From contig NC_089788.1 in assembly GCF_040412425.1 (NCBI RefSeq), forward strand, positions 71,969,720 through 72,033,719: a DNA stretch of 64,000 nucleotides. Reading direction: 5' to 3'. Source of the stretch: Macrobrachium rosenbergii (Eukaryota; Arthropoda; Malacostraca; Decapoda; Palaemonidae). The notes beneath the pieces are model-generated. The model did no database searches. It was given only the letters and a program-made list of their open reading frames with translations, and was not told the origin of the DNA. Shown piece by piece: positions 40,835 to 52,027 of this stretch (positions are counted from its first letter, which is position 1; each line of letters opens with the position of its first letter). The position numbers and the translations under genes were made by a program.

Positions 40835-42230
40835 TATGTCCTTCCAGTAAAATAAACTTGCCTTCAGTTAGACGAATATATTGTGAATTAGATTGATAGT
40901 GTCAGTGTCAAATGAAAAGACAAAACAATAGAAAACACGATGATGTGCTTGAAAGAACTGAGGACACGCTTGCACCTTTTGTTTTTATTTGGTTCTTGAG
41001 CTTCTGAGTAATAGACAGGAAAAATTAAACAAAACTTTCAGTTTTAAAATGAAACGTTTGGTGAGAAAACCTCACTGCACGTCTTCGAAAAGCAAAACCG
41101 TGACTGGTAATGATTACATACTTTGAATTCATTTAATCCTTCGAAAACTCTTAATGATGATAAAATGAGTAGAATGTAAAAGAAACGATAATTTCCATTT
41201 ATTCGTTATTATGCTTCCTATTACATATGAGCGTTGTACCATTGTTACGAACGTATATCTCCATCCATATGATATCAGCGGGAACCAGTCAAAGAAACCT
41301 TTAGATTAAGAATTCTGTCAAACATTTTCAACTCCCATTGAGGTACTGACCTGCATTCATTCACGCCACCCTTTTACTTGACGCTGAGGATCAAATGGGA
41401 AAAAAACGGCAGTCGCTGATAAAAAATCAAATATCTGTCGAAGTTGGAAAGTCTGACGTAACCTTTTGAGATCGCGTACGCTATTTCCACCTCAATATCA
41501 ATAGCTTTGTGTCGATAAAATGGAATCAAAATGAGTTTCTTCGGGGGGAAATGTCAACATCAAAGTTGGCAAAAGTGAGCACCTGGGAATCAACGCATAA
41601 AGAAAGGCGGGCGTTTGACCCAACTCTCCTATTCATTTAGGAGACGCACTGAAATGAAACCGTTCTTTCATTATTCTCTTTTTGTTGTAAATATTATATT
41701 TTATTGTAGGATGTGATGAGCAATTTGGAAGGAAAGAATTTCAAATAAGAAATTACACATCGGCCGTAAAAGAATTCATTGCAGCACAGATAACAATATT
41801 ATCCGCCCGCGTATTTTAAGCATCATTAACAAAGTAAGTTATAGCTGTCTATGTATATTTTGTTCTCTGCAAATATGAATTAACAATCTACAGAAAGGGG
41901 ATGAGAAGAAAAACTGTTGTGACGCAACTGTGTTTTGTTTAGCCAGTAGGTAATTACGTTGATTTTCCTAAAAAAAATGGACAAATGTTGTGTACATTGA
42001 AGCCCAACCATAAATTAAATTAGCTTACACACCTTGCAAGTAATTATTCTGACGTTTCTTTCCTAATTTACTGAAAAACCTGATGAAAAAATTAAGTTTT
42101 TTAAGGCAGTTTAAATGACAAGCAACACCTAACTTTCCTTACCTTTTGTAAGAGAATGATGATGTGAGACAAGAGAAAGCCCGTCTGGAAACCCTGTGTA
42201 GGTTTTTTTAAACATCATTAACTTCCTTTT
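40835..42230. other. Unassigned sequence
   Basis: No gene or repeat recognised over 1.4 kb. Confidence 0.5.
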
Positions 42231-42600
42231 AGTTTTCTGAAAAGGAAACTATTGTGCCGGCTTTGTCTGTCCGTCTGCACATTTTCTGTCCGCCCTCAGA
42301 TCTTAAAAAACTACTGAGACTAGAGGGCTGGAAATTGGTATGTTGATCACCCGCCCTCCAATCATCAAACATACCAAATTGCAACCCTCTAACCTCATTA
42401 GTTTTTATTTGATTTAAGGTTAAAGTTATCCATAATGGTGCGTCTGGTAACGATATAGGCCAGGCCACCACCGGACCTTGGCTTATGTAACATTATACCG
42501 AGACCACCGAAAGATTGATCTATTTTCGGTGGCCTTGATTATATGCTGTACAGAAAACTCGATTGCGCCGAAGAAACTTCGGTGCACTTTTTACTTGTTT
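42231..42600 (+). repeat. Multi-hairpin interspersed repeat, copy 5 (internal deletion)
   Basis: Starts AGTTTTCTGAAAAGGAAACT, continues TTGTGCCGGCTTTGTCTGTC and the central inverted repeat around GAGACTAGAGGGCTGGAAAT / AATTGCAACCCTCTAACCTC. It lacks the GGGCCGCGGCTCATAC block of other copies (about 42480) and the ACGCTGTAGCGGC text. The end hairpin is GCGCCGAAG-AAA-CTTCGGTGC, with one G-T wobble. Confidence 0.88.
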
Positions 42601-44166
42601 CGTATCATTACGTCGGGAAGATTGACGTTCCGTTATCTTGCAAAGGGTTAAGAGTGAAAGGAACAAATTTAAAAACGCCGTTCCACGTCAACTTTGAAAG
42701 GAATTTTCAGTCACGTTCAACTTAAAACTAATATTATTCAGGTTCTTAATTGATATATTTATTACACATAAATAGAAACAGTTATTCTTCTACTGCCACC
42801 TTTATGGCATTGAGTGCAGTTATGATCGTTGGAGAGCAATAACTTAATCAGAACTCGTATCATAATTTATTTATTATATGAGGATTATAAGATGTAATAT
42901 TGATTATTGGAGGAAAAATGATCCCAGTGCTTGCAAACTTTGTCTTTTGAATCGTATGAACCTCAAATGGAAGCTCTCAAATACAAGAAACTGTTAAGAA
43001 AGCACACGTGAAGTACTTAAGCGTATTTATCACTATGTAACTGCTTACTGATACCATTAAGACAAATAGAAAAGGGATGATGTTATCTGATAAAAATCCT
43101 CCGTAGATATGAATTGATTGTTTGCTGAAGTACAATTTCTTTTACGATTTTCAAGGTTGTTTGCCGAAGTACAATTTCTTTTACATTTTGCAAATTTACC
43201 TGAAGTCATATTGAACATTATGTAGGGTGTGGAAAAATATGTCAAAAATATATTAACATTTTTTTCATACTTGATATTGAAACTATAATAAACATTTCCG
43301 TGCCTAGTACATTAAAACAGCACACGGAATTTTGTTGGCGGCTGGATTTAAACTATGAAAGACCAATCTGTCAAATCAGATTAAAAATGCATCCCCCATC
43401 TCGGTGGAACCCAAAGCTGTCACTTCATATTCAGAACTTACGCTGAAATTAATTCATTTGATTAATGGGCAGCGTGTTGGTCAGGTCAGGGTAGGGATGG
43501 TTGGTTAATTCGAAATATGGCAACGTGGTGAATTTATAAGCCTCTCTGTAGATAGAACTCAAACATGGCTGTGGGATTTTATGTCCATTATTCGGTTTCC
43601 AGTAACTGTCAGGATACATAAAGCAGAGTTTTAAGGTTATTTATATATTGAATTTAAAAAATTTTTTTTCAGGATATACCAGAATCGTTGGCTGAACGAT
43701 GATTGACACAAAAATGTAAAAATTTGATTGACACAAAAATGTCAAAATGTGTTAAGTCAAAACAATCTTTGCAAAGACTGGTGTGAAGCGAATGCTATAC
43801 AGAATCCCGTGTTTTGTTTTTGGTTCCGTTTCATATTATCATGATGTTGCCACGTATATGAAGTTTACTTAGACTTCCTGTATCGCCATTTAGCAAATTC
43901 TTGAGTAATTTCCATCGCTGGCGTTTTCACATCCCGTAAATACTCATAACGCAGAAAATGAACAGTAGAGCACAGAAATTGAAAAATATTTTGCGTAAAA
44001 CTTTAAGCAGGCGCTACTGATTTCCGCATCCTCCTGAAACGTTGACAAAGGAAGCACGAATGGATTAGTAATAAATGCGAGCTTATATTCATCTCCTGAC
44101 TGTCACACTAAGGTATTATGTAGGTGTCAGAACTGGTTAATCTTTGGCATCAGTGTTGTCTTCCTG
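42601..44166. other. Unassigned sequence with small duplications
   Basis: GAAGTACAATTTCTTTTAC occurs at about 43126 and 43165 within two tandem 37-bp units. GATTGACACAAAAATGT occurs twice at about 43704 and 43727. No gene recognised. Confidence 0.5.
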
Positions 44167-44179
44167 GTTACCAGGCAAC
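44167..44179. promoter_or_regulatory. RFX X-box consensus
   Basis: GTTACC-A-GGCAAC matches GTNRCC-N-RGYAAC perfectly. It lies outside any recognised repeat, in a locally G+C-rich stretch (CCCGCGGGGG follows). Function is inference. Confidence 0.4.
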
Positions 44180-44344
44180 GCCCGCGGGGGTGCGTCAGAT
44201 ACACACTATTTCTGCACGGCGTCACCAGTGTCGTCGTCACAGGTCAGGAGCAAAGAAAAGGAATGCTGACAGAGTTGTTTAGGAACGTTTCATAGCACGT
44301 GGGAGTATCTGCGGAGGAGTACTCCCACAAAAATCGGATTATTT

Positions 44345-44410
44345 GCAATGGAGCATATCACGTGGAATTATTTGAAATGGAGCATATCACATGGAATTCT
44401 TCGATGTGGA
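44345..44410. repeat. Short 30-bp tandem duplication
   Basis: AATGGAGCATATCACGTGGA and AATGGAGCATATCACATGGA follow each other, with a third, weaker GATGTGGAGCA. Confidence 0.85.
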
Positions 44411-44457
44411 GCAATTTCTTCAGTTGTTATAACTAATACTAGGAGCCCGCAAGTTAG

Positions 44458-44459
<2 letters not shown>

Positions 44460-44528
<69 letters not shown>

Positions 44529-44529
44529 T
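44460..44529. repeat. (ATT)n microsatellite
   Basis: About 23 perfect units. Confidence 0.98.
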
Positions 44530-44964
44530 AGCAAAAACAGGTGAAAATTACCTACTAGCTATCGTATAGATTAGACTTCGCAATCCATTTTCACAACAGA
44601 AGTGGAAAAATAATCCATGGCGAAAGAAAAGTATATTTGGGGTAATTTATCACCAGCTCCTAAGGTGCCCACCTTCAAGTTTATTAAAAATCGAACAGGC
44701 GGAATTTGGGGACTGCCACTAAAACAATTCCATACAGCTGAGGCGAACGGCCATAATATATGCAGAGAACTAATTACGGAAATATTAAGAATTCTTTTGA
44801 CTAATTTTTACATTAATTACATTCACCCAGTGCTGAGTTGTCAACTTATTTACGAAGCCATAGCATCACGACTTGCTTGTCAAACTTCCTATGTAAGTAA
44901 GGTGTCTGAAAAGCCAGTCGAGCTTAATTTAAAAACCGAATTTCATTGTGAGTATTTTAGGCCT
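44530..44964. other. Unassigned sequence with the longest non-repeat open frame
   Basis: An ATG open frame runs 44617-45033 (138 codons), but its last 21 codons lie in the adjoining retroposon and the rest shows no domain I recognise. It may be chance. An exon cannot be excluded. Confidence 0.3.
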
Positions 44965-45302
44965 AAGAGAAACCCCCGTAGGGGATTAGTGCCGTCATTG
45001 CACTTCGTGCGGTGCACTGTAGGCATTACTTAAGGATCTTTGCAGTGTGCCTTCTGCCCCTAGCTGCAGCCCCTTTCGTTTCTTTTACTTTACCTCCTCT
45101 CATATTCGCTTTCTTCCATCTTGCTTGCCACCCTCTCCTAACAGTTGATTCATAGTGCAGCTGCGGGGTTTTCCTCCTGTTACACCTTTCAAACCTTTTA
45201 CTGTCAATTTCCGTTTCAGGTCTGAATGCCCTCATGGGTCCCAGTGCTTGGCCTTTGGCATAAATTCTATATTCAATTCAGTTCAGTTCAATTCAAAGAG
45301 AA
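44965..45302 (+). mobile_element. SINE-like retroposon with (ATTCA)n tail, copy 2, with target-site duplication
   Basis: The body (44972-45295) matches the copy at 17341-17650 block for block: GCGGTGCACTGTAGGCATTA, CCCCTAGCTGCAGCCCCTTT, TTTTCCTCCTGTTACACCTT and GGTCCCAGTGCTTGGCCTTT. Its tail is ATTCA/GTTCA pentanucleotides. AAGAGAA flanks both sides (44965-44971 and 45296-45302), a 7-bp target duplication. Confidence 0.82.
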
Positions 45303-45374
45303 TGTGCAACAGTGTAAGCTTTGATATTACAATAATCCTTTTCAAATTACCTAATATTCTTATGAAATATGCAA

Positions 45375-45408
45375 ACATAATATTCCTCTTAACTGAGGAA
45401 TATTATGT
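45375..45408. repeat. Perfect 14-bp stem hairpin
   Basis: ACATAATATTCCTC (45375-45388), loop TTAACT, GAGGAATATTATGT (45395-45408). Confidence 0.9.
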
Positions 45409-45691
45409 CGTCTTTAAATCATTCTCTTTGTAATAGATATAGCTAGAAAAAGTTTACTCGTTGGCTCTACGTTTTTAATATCTTACAATGAATTTAAACT
45501 CTGGAAGGTCGTCTCTCGCTACACTTTATTGTTTTACAATCTCTGATATATAACATTGATCATTGCAGATTTGGCACTTAAATTGAAAAATAAGCCTGAT
45601 AGGAAATAGGGCGATTTTGCCTCGTTTATTTAGTTAATCCCTTTTATTGGCACACTCTGTAAATGCAGATATTTGGTCAATATAATATGAA
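45409..45691. other. Unassigned sequence
   Basis: Nothing recognised. Confidence 0.5.
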
Positions 45692-45779
<88 letters not shown>

Positions 45780-45786
45780 ATATATA

Positions 45787-45864
<78 letters not shown>
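45692..45864. repeat. (AT)n-GT-(AT)n compound microsatellite
   Basis: AT tract to 45770, TGTGTGTGTA, then a second AT tract 45790-45864. Confidence 0.98.
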
Positions 45865-45868
<4 letters not shown>

Positions 45869-46032
45869 TTTAACGTCATCGTCTCGGTTTTAGGATATTC
45901 TTATCACTTGGCTAATATATTCGTCCTATATCATATATTCAGATTGTATACATCTTTAATATTTAGGTATATTTTGCGATGTATGAATGTGTGAATATGC
46001 AGGCATACACAGATTTAAACCCGTATACACAA

Positions 46033-46035
<3 letters not shown>

Positions 46036-46112
<77 letters not shown>
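46036..46112. repeat. (AT)n microsatellite
   Basis: About 38 units, with short AC- and GT-containing edges. Confidence 0.98.
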
Positions 46113-46115
<3 letters not shown>

Positions 46116-47806
46116 GTGTGTATTGTTAAAGTTTTTATTGAATAAACTCTGAGAACTATCATCAGGATATTTCCATCCCAATTAGAAGAATCAATGAGCG
46201 CCGAAGAACTCCATACTAAAGCATCGCAGCCGCAAAGAAATGACAGAAACCACCCAGAGGATTACAGTCGACAAATCCACAATTTACTTCAATTCGGAGT
46301 CATTCGGAATTTACTCAACACCACCCAGCGCTCGAGAGTGCCATGAGATGCAAGTTTTTTTTTTTTTTTATTTCTTTGAGGAAATTAGTTCCGTTTGGTA
46401 AAGGTACTGCGGTAGAGATCTGTGTAGTACATTCGACGATTTATGAATGGAAAATTCGCTCTTCATATTGTACTCGTTCGTGACTGAACAGTAATTTCTC
46501 CAGGGATATTTAATAGTTAAATCTGATACAATGTTTTGCTTAGGGAATTAGAGGAATTAGCTGTCAATTTCTAAGACTTCTGCTCTTGTTAATAGACTTT
46601 CGCTGCAATGGAATTATACGAGAAGAGAAATTTAGACCTACTCTTGTTAATAGAATCTTTCTCTGTAATGGAATTATAGGAAAATTAAAATTTAGTGGAA
46701 TTTGCGTAACATCAAAGCCACCTCATTATCCATTCGTTAAAATGAAGGATTATCAGCTGCAGTGAAAAATATGGACTCTGCTGGAGCATTAATTGACGGC
46801 CTGAATAAACGACACAGCGGACTGCAGGTAATTACAGAGCCCCGAAATATGGAGGATTATTTATTTGCGTTTATTGTCTCCGCCAAAGAAGTTGCAGGAA
46901 ATTCGTGGTTCCGAGTTCTGTTTTTGATTTTGGGACGGTGGCTGAAATACCTGTGAAACGAGGGAATGGATATTCAAAGGAATTTTAAGTTACGGTGGAT
47001 GGAAACGGGGCGGTTGAAAGTAAATAAAAGATCAGGACTGAATATTCGAGCCTCAGCATCCGAGATACTGCGATTTAGGTGCTTAGTTCAGAACAAGATT
47101 TTGGGATGGTTCTTTAGAGACTTTGAAAAATGTGTCCCGAGGTTTTTACAAGATGCTGAAAGCATCCACGGCCAGTGCCTGCAACACAAACGAAAACAAT
47201 ATTAGTAATAGTTACAGGCTGCACTGAACATGCTTTTGAAAGTGTGGTCCTGCAGAGGTCTTTTTTGACAGATCAGAACAGAGAATCAGGTAGTTATGGC
47301 TTTCATGTGAACAGAAGAACCATTGGATTGCTTTTTCTCTATGCTTGATGTGGATATTCTATGTGTAGCTCATTTTTAAAGGTAATAAAAAGGAACCTCC
47401 GGAATTTTAAAGGATCTTGGGCACAAAAATAACAAAACGTGTAAAAGAGATAGAAGGTTCCATTCAACGACTCAGAAGTTTTTAAATGATCTTGAGTAGA
47501 ACAAATATAAGGTGCTTGAAAAAGTAAAAGATTCCATTCAACAAACTTTCACGATGGTAATATGACACCCGGTACTGCAATGACAACCTGTCCTAATGAA
47601 TTACGTTGTTTTCTGTGTTAACAGTGACGACAGAGCGATGCTTTCGTTAAAATCATTTTTTAGATGATATTGCAGTAATGTATTTTTCGGTTAAAGAAAT
47701 TCCAGTTCAGAAACAGTGATCAATCACTGTATTTAGACCTGTTATATTTGCTATCTGGTAACAGGTATAACATTAACAAGGTATTTGTGTTTTATCAAAA
47801 ATTACA
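46113..47806. other. Unassigned sequence with a broken open frame
   Basis: A two-unit duplication around CTCTTGTTAATAGA and TAATGGAATTATA lies at 46582-46694. From 46762 to 47205 one frame is open for 64 codons, stops once (TGA 46954-46956), and is open again for 82 codons. Neither half resembles a known family. It could be a decayed coding sequence or chance. Confidence 0.35.
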
Positions 47807-48106
47807 TGTGGTGGCGCAGTGGTATAATTCTCGGCTACCAGTCGAGAGGGCCGGGGTTCAAATCCCGCCGCTCACTGATGGCTCGGGTTGCGCCACTGCA
47901 AAAATCCGGCAGCCCGTCAACCAAACGGTCCGAAAAACCCAACAGGTTCAGTAGGAGAATAGGTACCAGCCCTCGGGCTGGGGAGTTAAACAGTCGGCCT
48001 AGCGACACACAGGCCACTTGTGCATTGGGACCTGTCCCCCCACTGGTTGTCGGCCTAAGAAACAGGAGATCAGTGCCTGCCCTATGAGCTTACAGAGGCC
48101 CAGGAG
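47807..48106 (+). mobile_element. tRNA-Gly-like SINE
   Basis: The head (about 47808-47877) reads GTGGTGGCGCAGTGGTATAA then TTCTCGGCTACCAGTCGAGA, and GGGGTTCAAATCCCGCC. A box (TGGCGCAGTGG) and B box (GGTTCAAATCC) are canonical. CTCGG/TCGAG can form an anticodon stem with loop CTACCAG, so the anticodon would be ACC (Gly), and the D-arm text resembles animal tRNA-Gly. A 230-bp tRNA-unrelated body follows (CAACCAAACGGTCCGAAAAA, CAGCCCTCGGGCTGGGGAGT, CCTGTCCCCCCACTGGTTGT). The 3' limit and target duplication are uncertain, so a tRNA gene alone is unlikely. Confidence 0.75.
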
Positions 48107-48523
48107 GACTTTAAAATATGTAAAACGCTTGAGACGGAACTTTTATTTACGGGACATCATTGCAACTCAGAAAGCCGTGCTAAGATATAAAACAGAAAAC
48201 GAGAAAAATTTCGTCTGAGAGGAACCTCAGAGACGTCCCCAGCATAGAAATGAAAGTTTTATATTTATACGCATTAACAAAATGTATTACATTGTCAAAT
48301 AAGTGCGACGTAGATTCGTGTAACACTTTCCAAGTTTGTTTTCTATCCTAGCGATTTCTGCTCTTTAGCTCAACAAACGTATGAAAATACTCTTTAAAGC
48401 ATTAGCTCGTGCTTAATTCACTGTACATCCAAAACATAAAACTTTCAAAGTATGGTCAAAACTGATGGGTGGGTATACCAAATGATTTCGTTTTTTGAAG
48501 TTAAAGTTTTCAGCTTCATTTAG
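48107..48523. other. Unassigned sequence
   Basis: May include the tail of the preceding SINE. Nothing else recognised. Confidence 0.4.
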
Positions 48524-48766
48524 GTTCATGAACTTAGAGATTATTGAAAAGTCTGTCTATTTATGTTCATGAACTTAGAGATTATTGAAAAGTCTGTCTA
48601 TTTATGCTCATGAACTTAGAGATTATTGAAAAGTCTGTCTATTTATGTTCATGAACTTAGAGATTATTGAAAAGTCTGTCTATTTATGTTCATGAACTTA
48701 GAGATTATTGAAAAGTCTGTCTATTTATGCTCATGAACTTAGAGATTATTAAAAAGTCTGTCTATG
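48524..48766. repeat. Six-unit minisatellite, 41-bp period
   Basis: Units with TTCATGAACTTAGAGATTAT and TGAAAAGTCTGTCTATTTAT start near 48525, 48566, 48607, 48648, 48689 and 48730. They are almost identical (TTC/CTC variants only), so expansion or homogenisation is recent. Confidence 0.96.
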
Positions 48767-49708
48767 TCACGTTATATGCCAAACTTATTTCTTTTATTAC
48801 TGGCCAGTAAACAATTAGTTTTGGGATACAGCAGAACAGTGCCGAAGTAATCTCGCCTTCGCCATCCACCGAATCGTGTCACCGGAATAGTTCTGACGTC
48901 CGTAACGCTGACATCACAAAACCTACGTTCGGTTTTGTTATTTTTCCTAAAATACCCAGTTATCGCACAGATTGAATTTCAGCCTCGGGGTTTTCTTTTT
49001 TCCTCGCATAGAAACCAATCAGTTATGCTACAGAAACAGTATCAATTTGTTGATGGACTGAAGCCCCGCCGAAGAGCAGCTCTTTGTAGAGGTGCTTCCA
49101 TTATTGATATTTTGGCCTGAGTGGTGTTTTGAAGCCGCTTGTCAGAGGGCTCTTCACATCTCGCCTTTCTGATTGGAATCCCGCTGGTTTCGGGCGATTC
49201 ATCTCTACAGCTTCCCAGTTTTTTTCTTTTTGTACGTGCCCGCTTTATGTATGGAAACTTGATTGATTTATTCATTTATCTGGCCGCCTATTTGGACCAT
49301 ATTCTCCCACAAACGCCGTTTGGCATTTTAAAACATTTTCTCTTATCGCAGAGTTAAAATTTTCCCCCCTTCACATACTACATATTCTGTACAATAGCAA
49401 TGACTTTTGATATTTAGGCCTTTCTCGTTATGAACGGGACCCAGGTCAAAGTAGAATTGGTTAGATGTTCAGGGGGGTCAGGATCCAGTGGATATGCGGG
49501 TTTTTCAGTTGTGTCATTAACAGTATTCCTTCCTTAAGAAACTGTAAGCCTAGGCTGTAGGGTAGCGCCTATTAGGTACTCACAATATCTAATAATTACT
49601 TAGGACAAGTAGTCTGACATAGGCATGTATGTATTCATAGAGGTATGGACAACTCATAGTGGTCTGCTTTGCTGCCGCACTTTGTGTGATGTTAGGTACT
49701 GAAAACTG

Positions 49709-49710
<2 letters not shown>
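48767..49710. other. Unassigned sequence
   Basis: Short overlapping open frames on both strands near 48935-49357. None recognised. Confidence 0.45.

Positions 49711-49778
<68 letters not shown>
49711..49778. repeat. (CT)n microsatellite
   Basis: Perfect TC dinucleotides. Confidence 0.98.
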
Positions 49779-49780
<2 letters not shown>

Positions 49781-50089
49781 TAGGCTTTGTGAGATATGCC
49801 TGGGTGAAAGAAGGCATCCGAAGGAATGGGCGAGGTGGATGATTACTACTCTTATGTACAAGAGTCATAGTGATAAAAGTGTCTAAGAATTATAGGGATA
49901 TAAAATGGTATTGTATACCGGGATAAGTTTATGGTAGAATTTCGAATGAGAAAGTACACCAGGTTACAAAAGTATTTACAATTCAACTAGAGTGCTGTCT
50001 TAGAAAATGGGTGTGGGGATCTAGAGAAAATGAAACAATAGCTATGCGAGAAGCTTGAGAGTTAAGGAGTGATATAAGACACTGACATG
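49779..50089. other. Possible upstream part of LINE fossil D
   Basis: Purine-rich text like that of the following RT remnant, but no motif can be placed. Confidence 0.35.
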
Positions 50090-50760
50090 GATGAAATGTA
50101 GAATGACCTATGTCTGCTAATTATGCAGAATTGCTTTGTGCTTGTGAAAATAGGCTACAGAAACTAATGAAAGTGTTGTAAAAAGGAACATCTGAAAATT
50201 AATGTCGGTAAGAGCAAGGTTACGAGAATAAATAGAAACCTAGAAGATAAACCCGTGAATAATAAAAGGTGAGGTGGAAGAACAGAAGAAATGAATTCGC
50301 AAAGGTAAATGGGGATATGTGTGACGGATGATGGTAGAATGAGAGAAAATGGGAATCACAGAATAAGTGATGAAAGGAAAAAAGCAAGGTGTACCCAAAA
50401 TATATGATAAAAATGGGATGCATGATTGGATTATTGACCTAACTCCCTTTTTAAGAAGTGAGGTGATGTGAAATATAAATGAAAGATCAACAGTTGTGGT
50501 GATGAGAGAAATATTTACAAATTTTGAGGTAGAAAAAAGTAATAAACAGATTGTGACACGTAAAAAATTGGATCAGGCTGTTCTGAGATGGTTTGTGTGT
50601 GCAGAGAGAACAGAGAGCGATAATTTAGTGAAAAATACAAGATTCTGAAGAGTTAGGGATGATAATGAGAGCAAGACCTACAAATAGCTAGATAGAATGC
50701 AAGGAAAAAGTTTTGAATGGTGTCTGCCCACAGTGTTCCTCAGAGTATCAGTAATTTAAG
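50090..50760 (+). pseudogene. Decayed non-LTR retrotransposon, RT C-terminal part (LINE fossil D)
   Basis: Plus-strand remnants in order: NRLQKLMK (about 50150), LKINVGKSKVTRINRNLE (50192-50245), VTDDGRMRENGNHR (from about 50320), and AVLRWFVCAERTESDNLVKN (50577-50636). They match the region after the RT catalytic motif up to the C-terminal V-L-R-W-F-G-H-V-x-R-M block of invertebrate non-LTR elements. The F/YADD motif itself is not visible. Stops and frame changes make it a pseudogene. It is a different subfamily from fossil A, judging by the VGKSKV text. Confidence 0.75.
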
Positions 50761-50778
50761 CATGAGTAAAATAATGAC

Positions 50779-50784
<6 letters not shown>

Positions 50785-50871
<87 letters not shown>

Positions 50872-50906
50872 TTGTCTATGTACACACAACACACACACAC
50901 ACACAC
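50785..50906. repeat. (AT)n and (AC)n microsatellite pair
   Basis: An AT tract (50785-50868) and, 12 bp on, an AC tract (50881-50906). Confidence 0.97.
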
Positions 50907-51124
50907 TGCTATAGTGGTTAGTGTCATGGCATGCCACTCAGATGTCGTGGGCTCGCGTCTCCCCCAGGGCGATGAGAAATCACTGGCTCTGCATCATGAT
51001 CAGTTACTGCTGCAGTGTGGGGTCTGCTGCGGTGGGGGGCTGAAACCGACATTCTTTGGAAGCTTGAATTTCAAGTCTGTGACCCCTGTGTGCTTGTTGC
51101 ATGTAAATAGGCTTCATCTACTGA

Positions 51125-51128
<4 letters not shown>
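50907..51128 (+). mobile_element. tRNA-like SINE of the (AAT)n family, copy 2
   Basis: The head is more complete than at 18563: TATAGTGGTTAGTGTCATGG (A-box region) and GGGCTCGCGTCTCCC (B-box region, mutated T to C). The body carries CCAGGGCGATGAGAAATCAC, CTGCAGTGTGGGGTCTGC, TTGGAAGCTTGAATTTCAAG and CTTCATCTACTGAAATAAT. In place of the AAT tail it runs into (AT)n. Both flanks are microsatellite, so no target duplication can be read. Confidence 0.88.

Positions 51129-51200
<72 letters not shown>
51129..51200. repeat. (AT)n microsatellite at SINE 3' end
   Basis: About 36 AT units directly after the SINE. Confidence 0.98.
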
Positions 51201-51715
<515 letters not shown>

Positions 51716-51933
51716 CAGTTGATTTATACAGTGTATGGATGGTTAAGGAAATCACCTCGTTCCATGGCAGTTGCGTTTTTTTTTATGTAGTGACAGGCGT
51801 ATCTAAAGAGTATGAACAAATCGATTGGGAGAGAGGTCGTTATGGCTATTACAAATACATATTTATCTTATAAAATTTATCCATATAGATATTATATATA
51901 TGTGTGTATGTGTGTGTGCATTTATATATACAT

Positions 51934-51935
<2 letters not shown>

Positions 51936-52023
<88 letters not shown>
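51936..52023. repeat. (AT)n microsatellite
   Basis: About 44 AT units. Confidence 0.98.

Positions 52024-52027
<4 letters not shown>

Noticed and set aside
44617..45033. 138-codon open frame
   Set aside because: Not called as a gene: no domain recognised, and its end lies in a retroposon. Kept only as a note in the unassigned interval.
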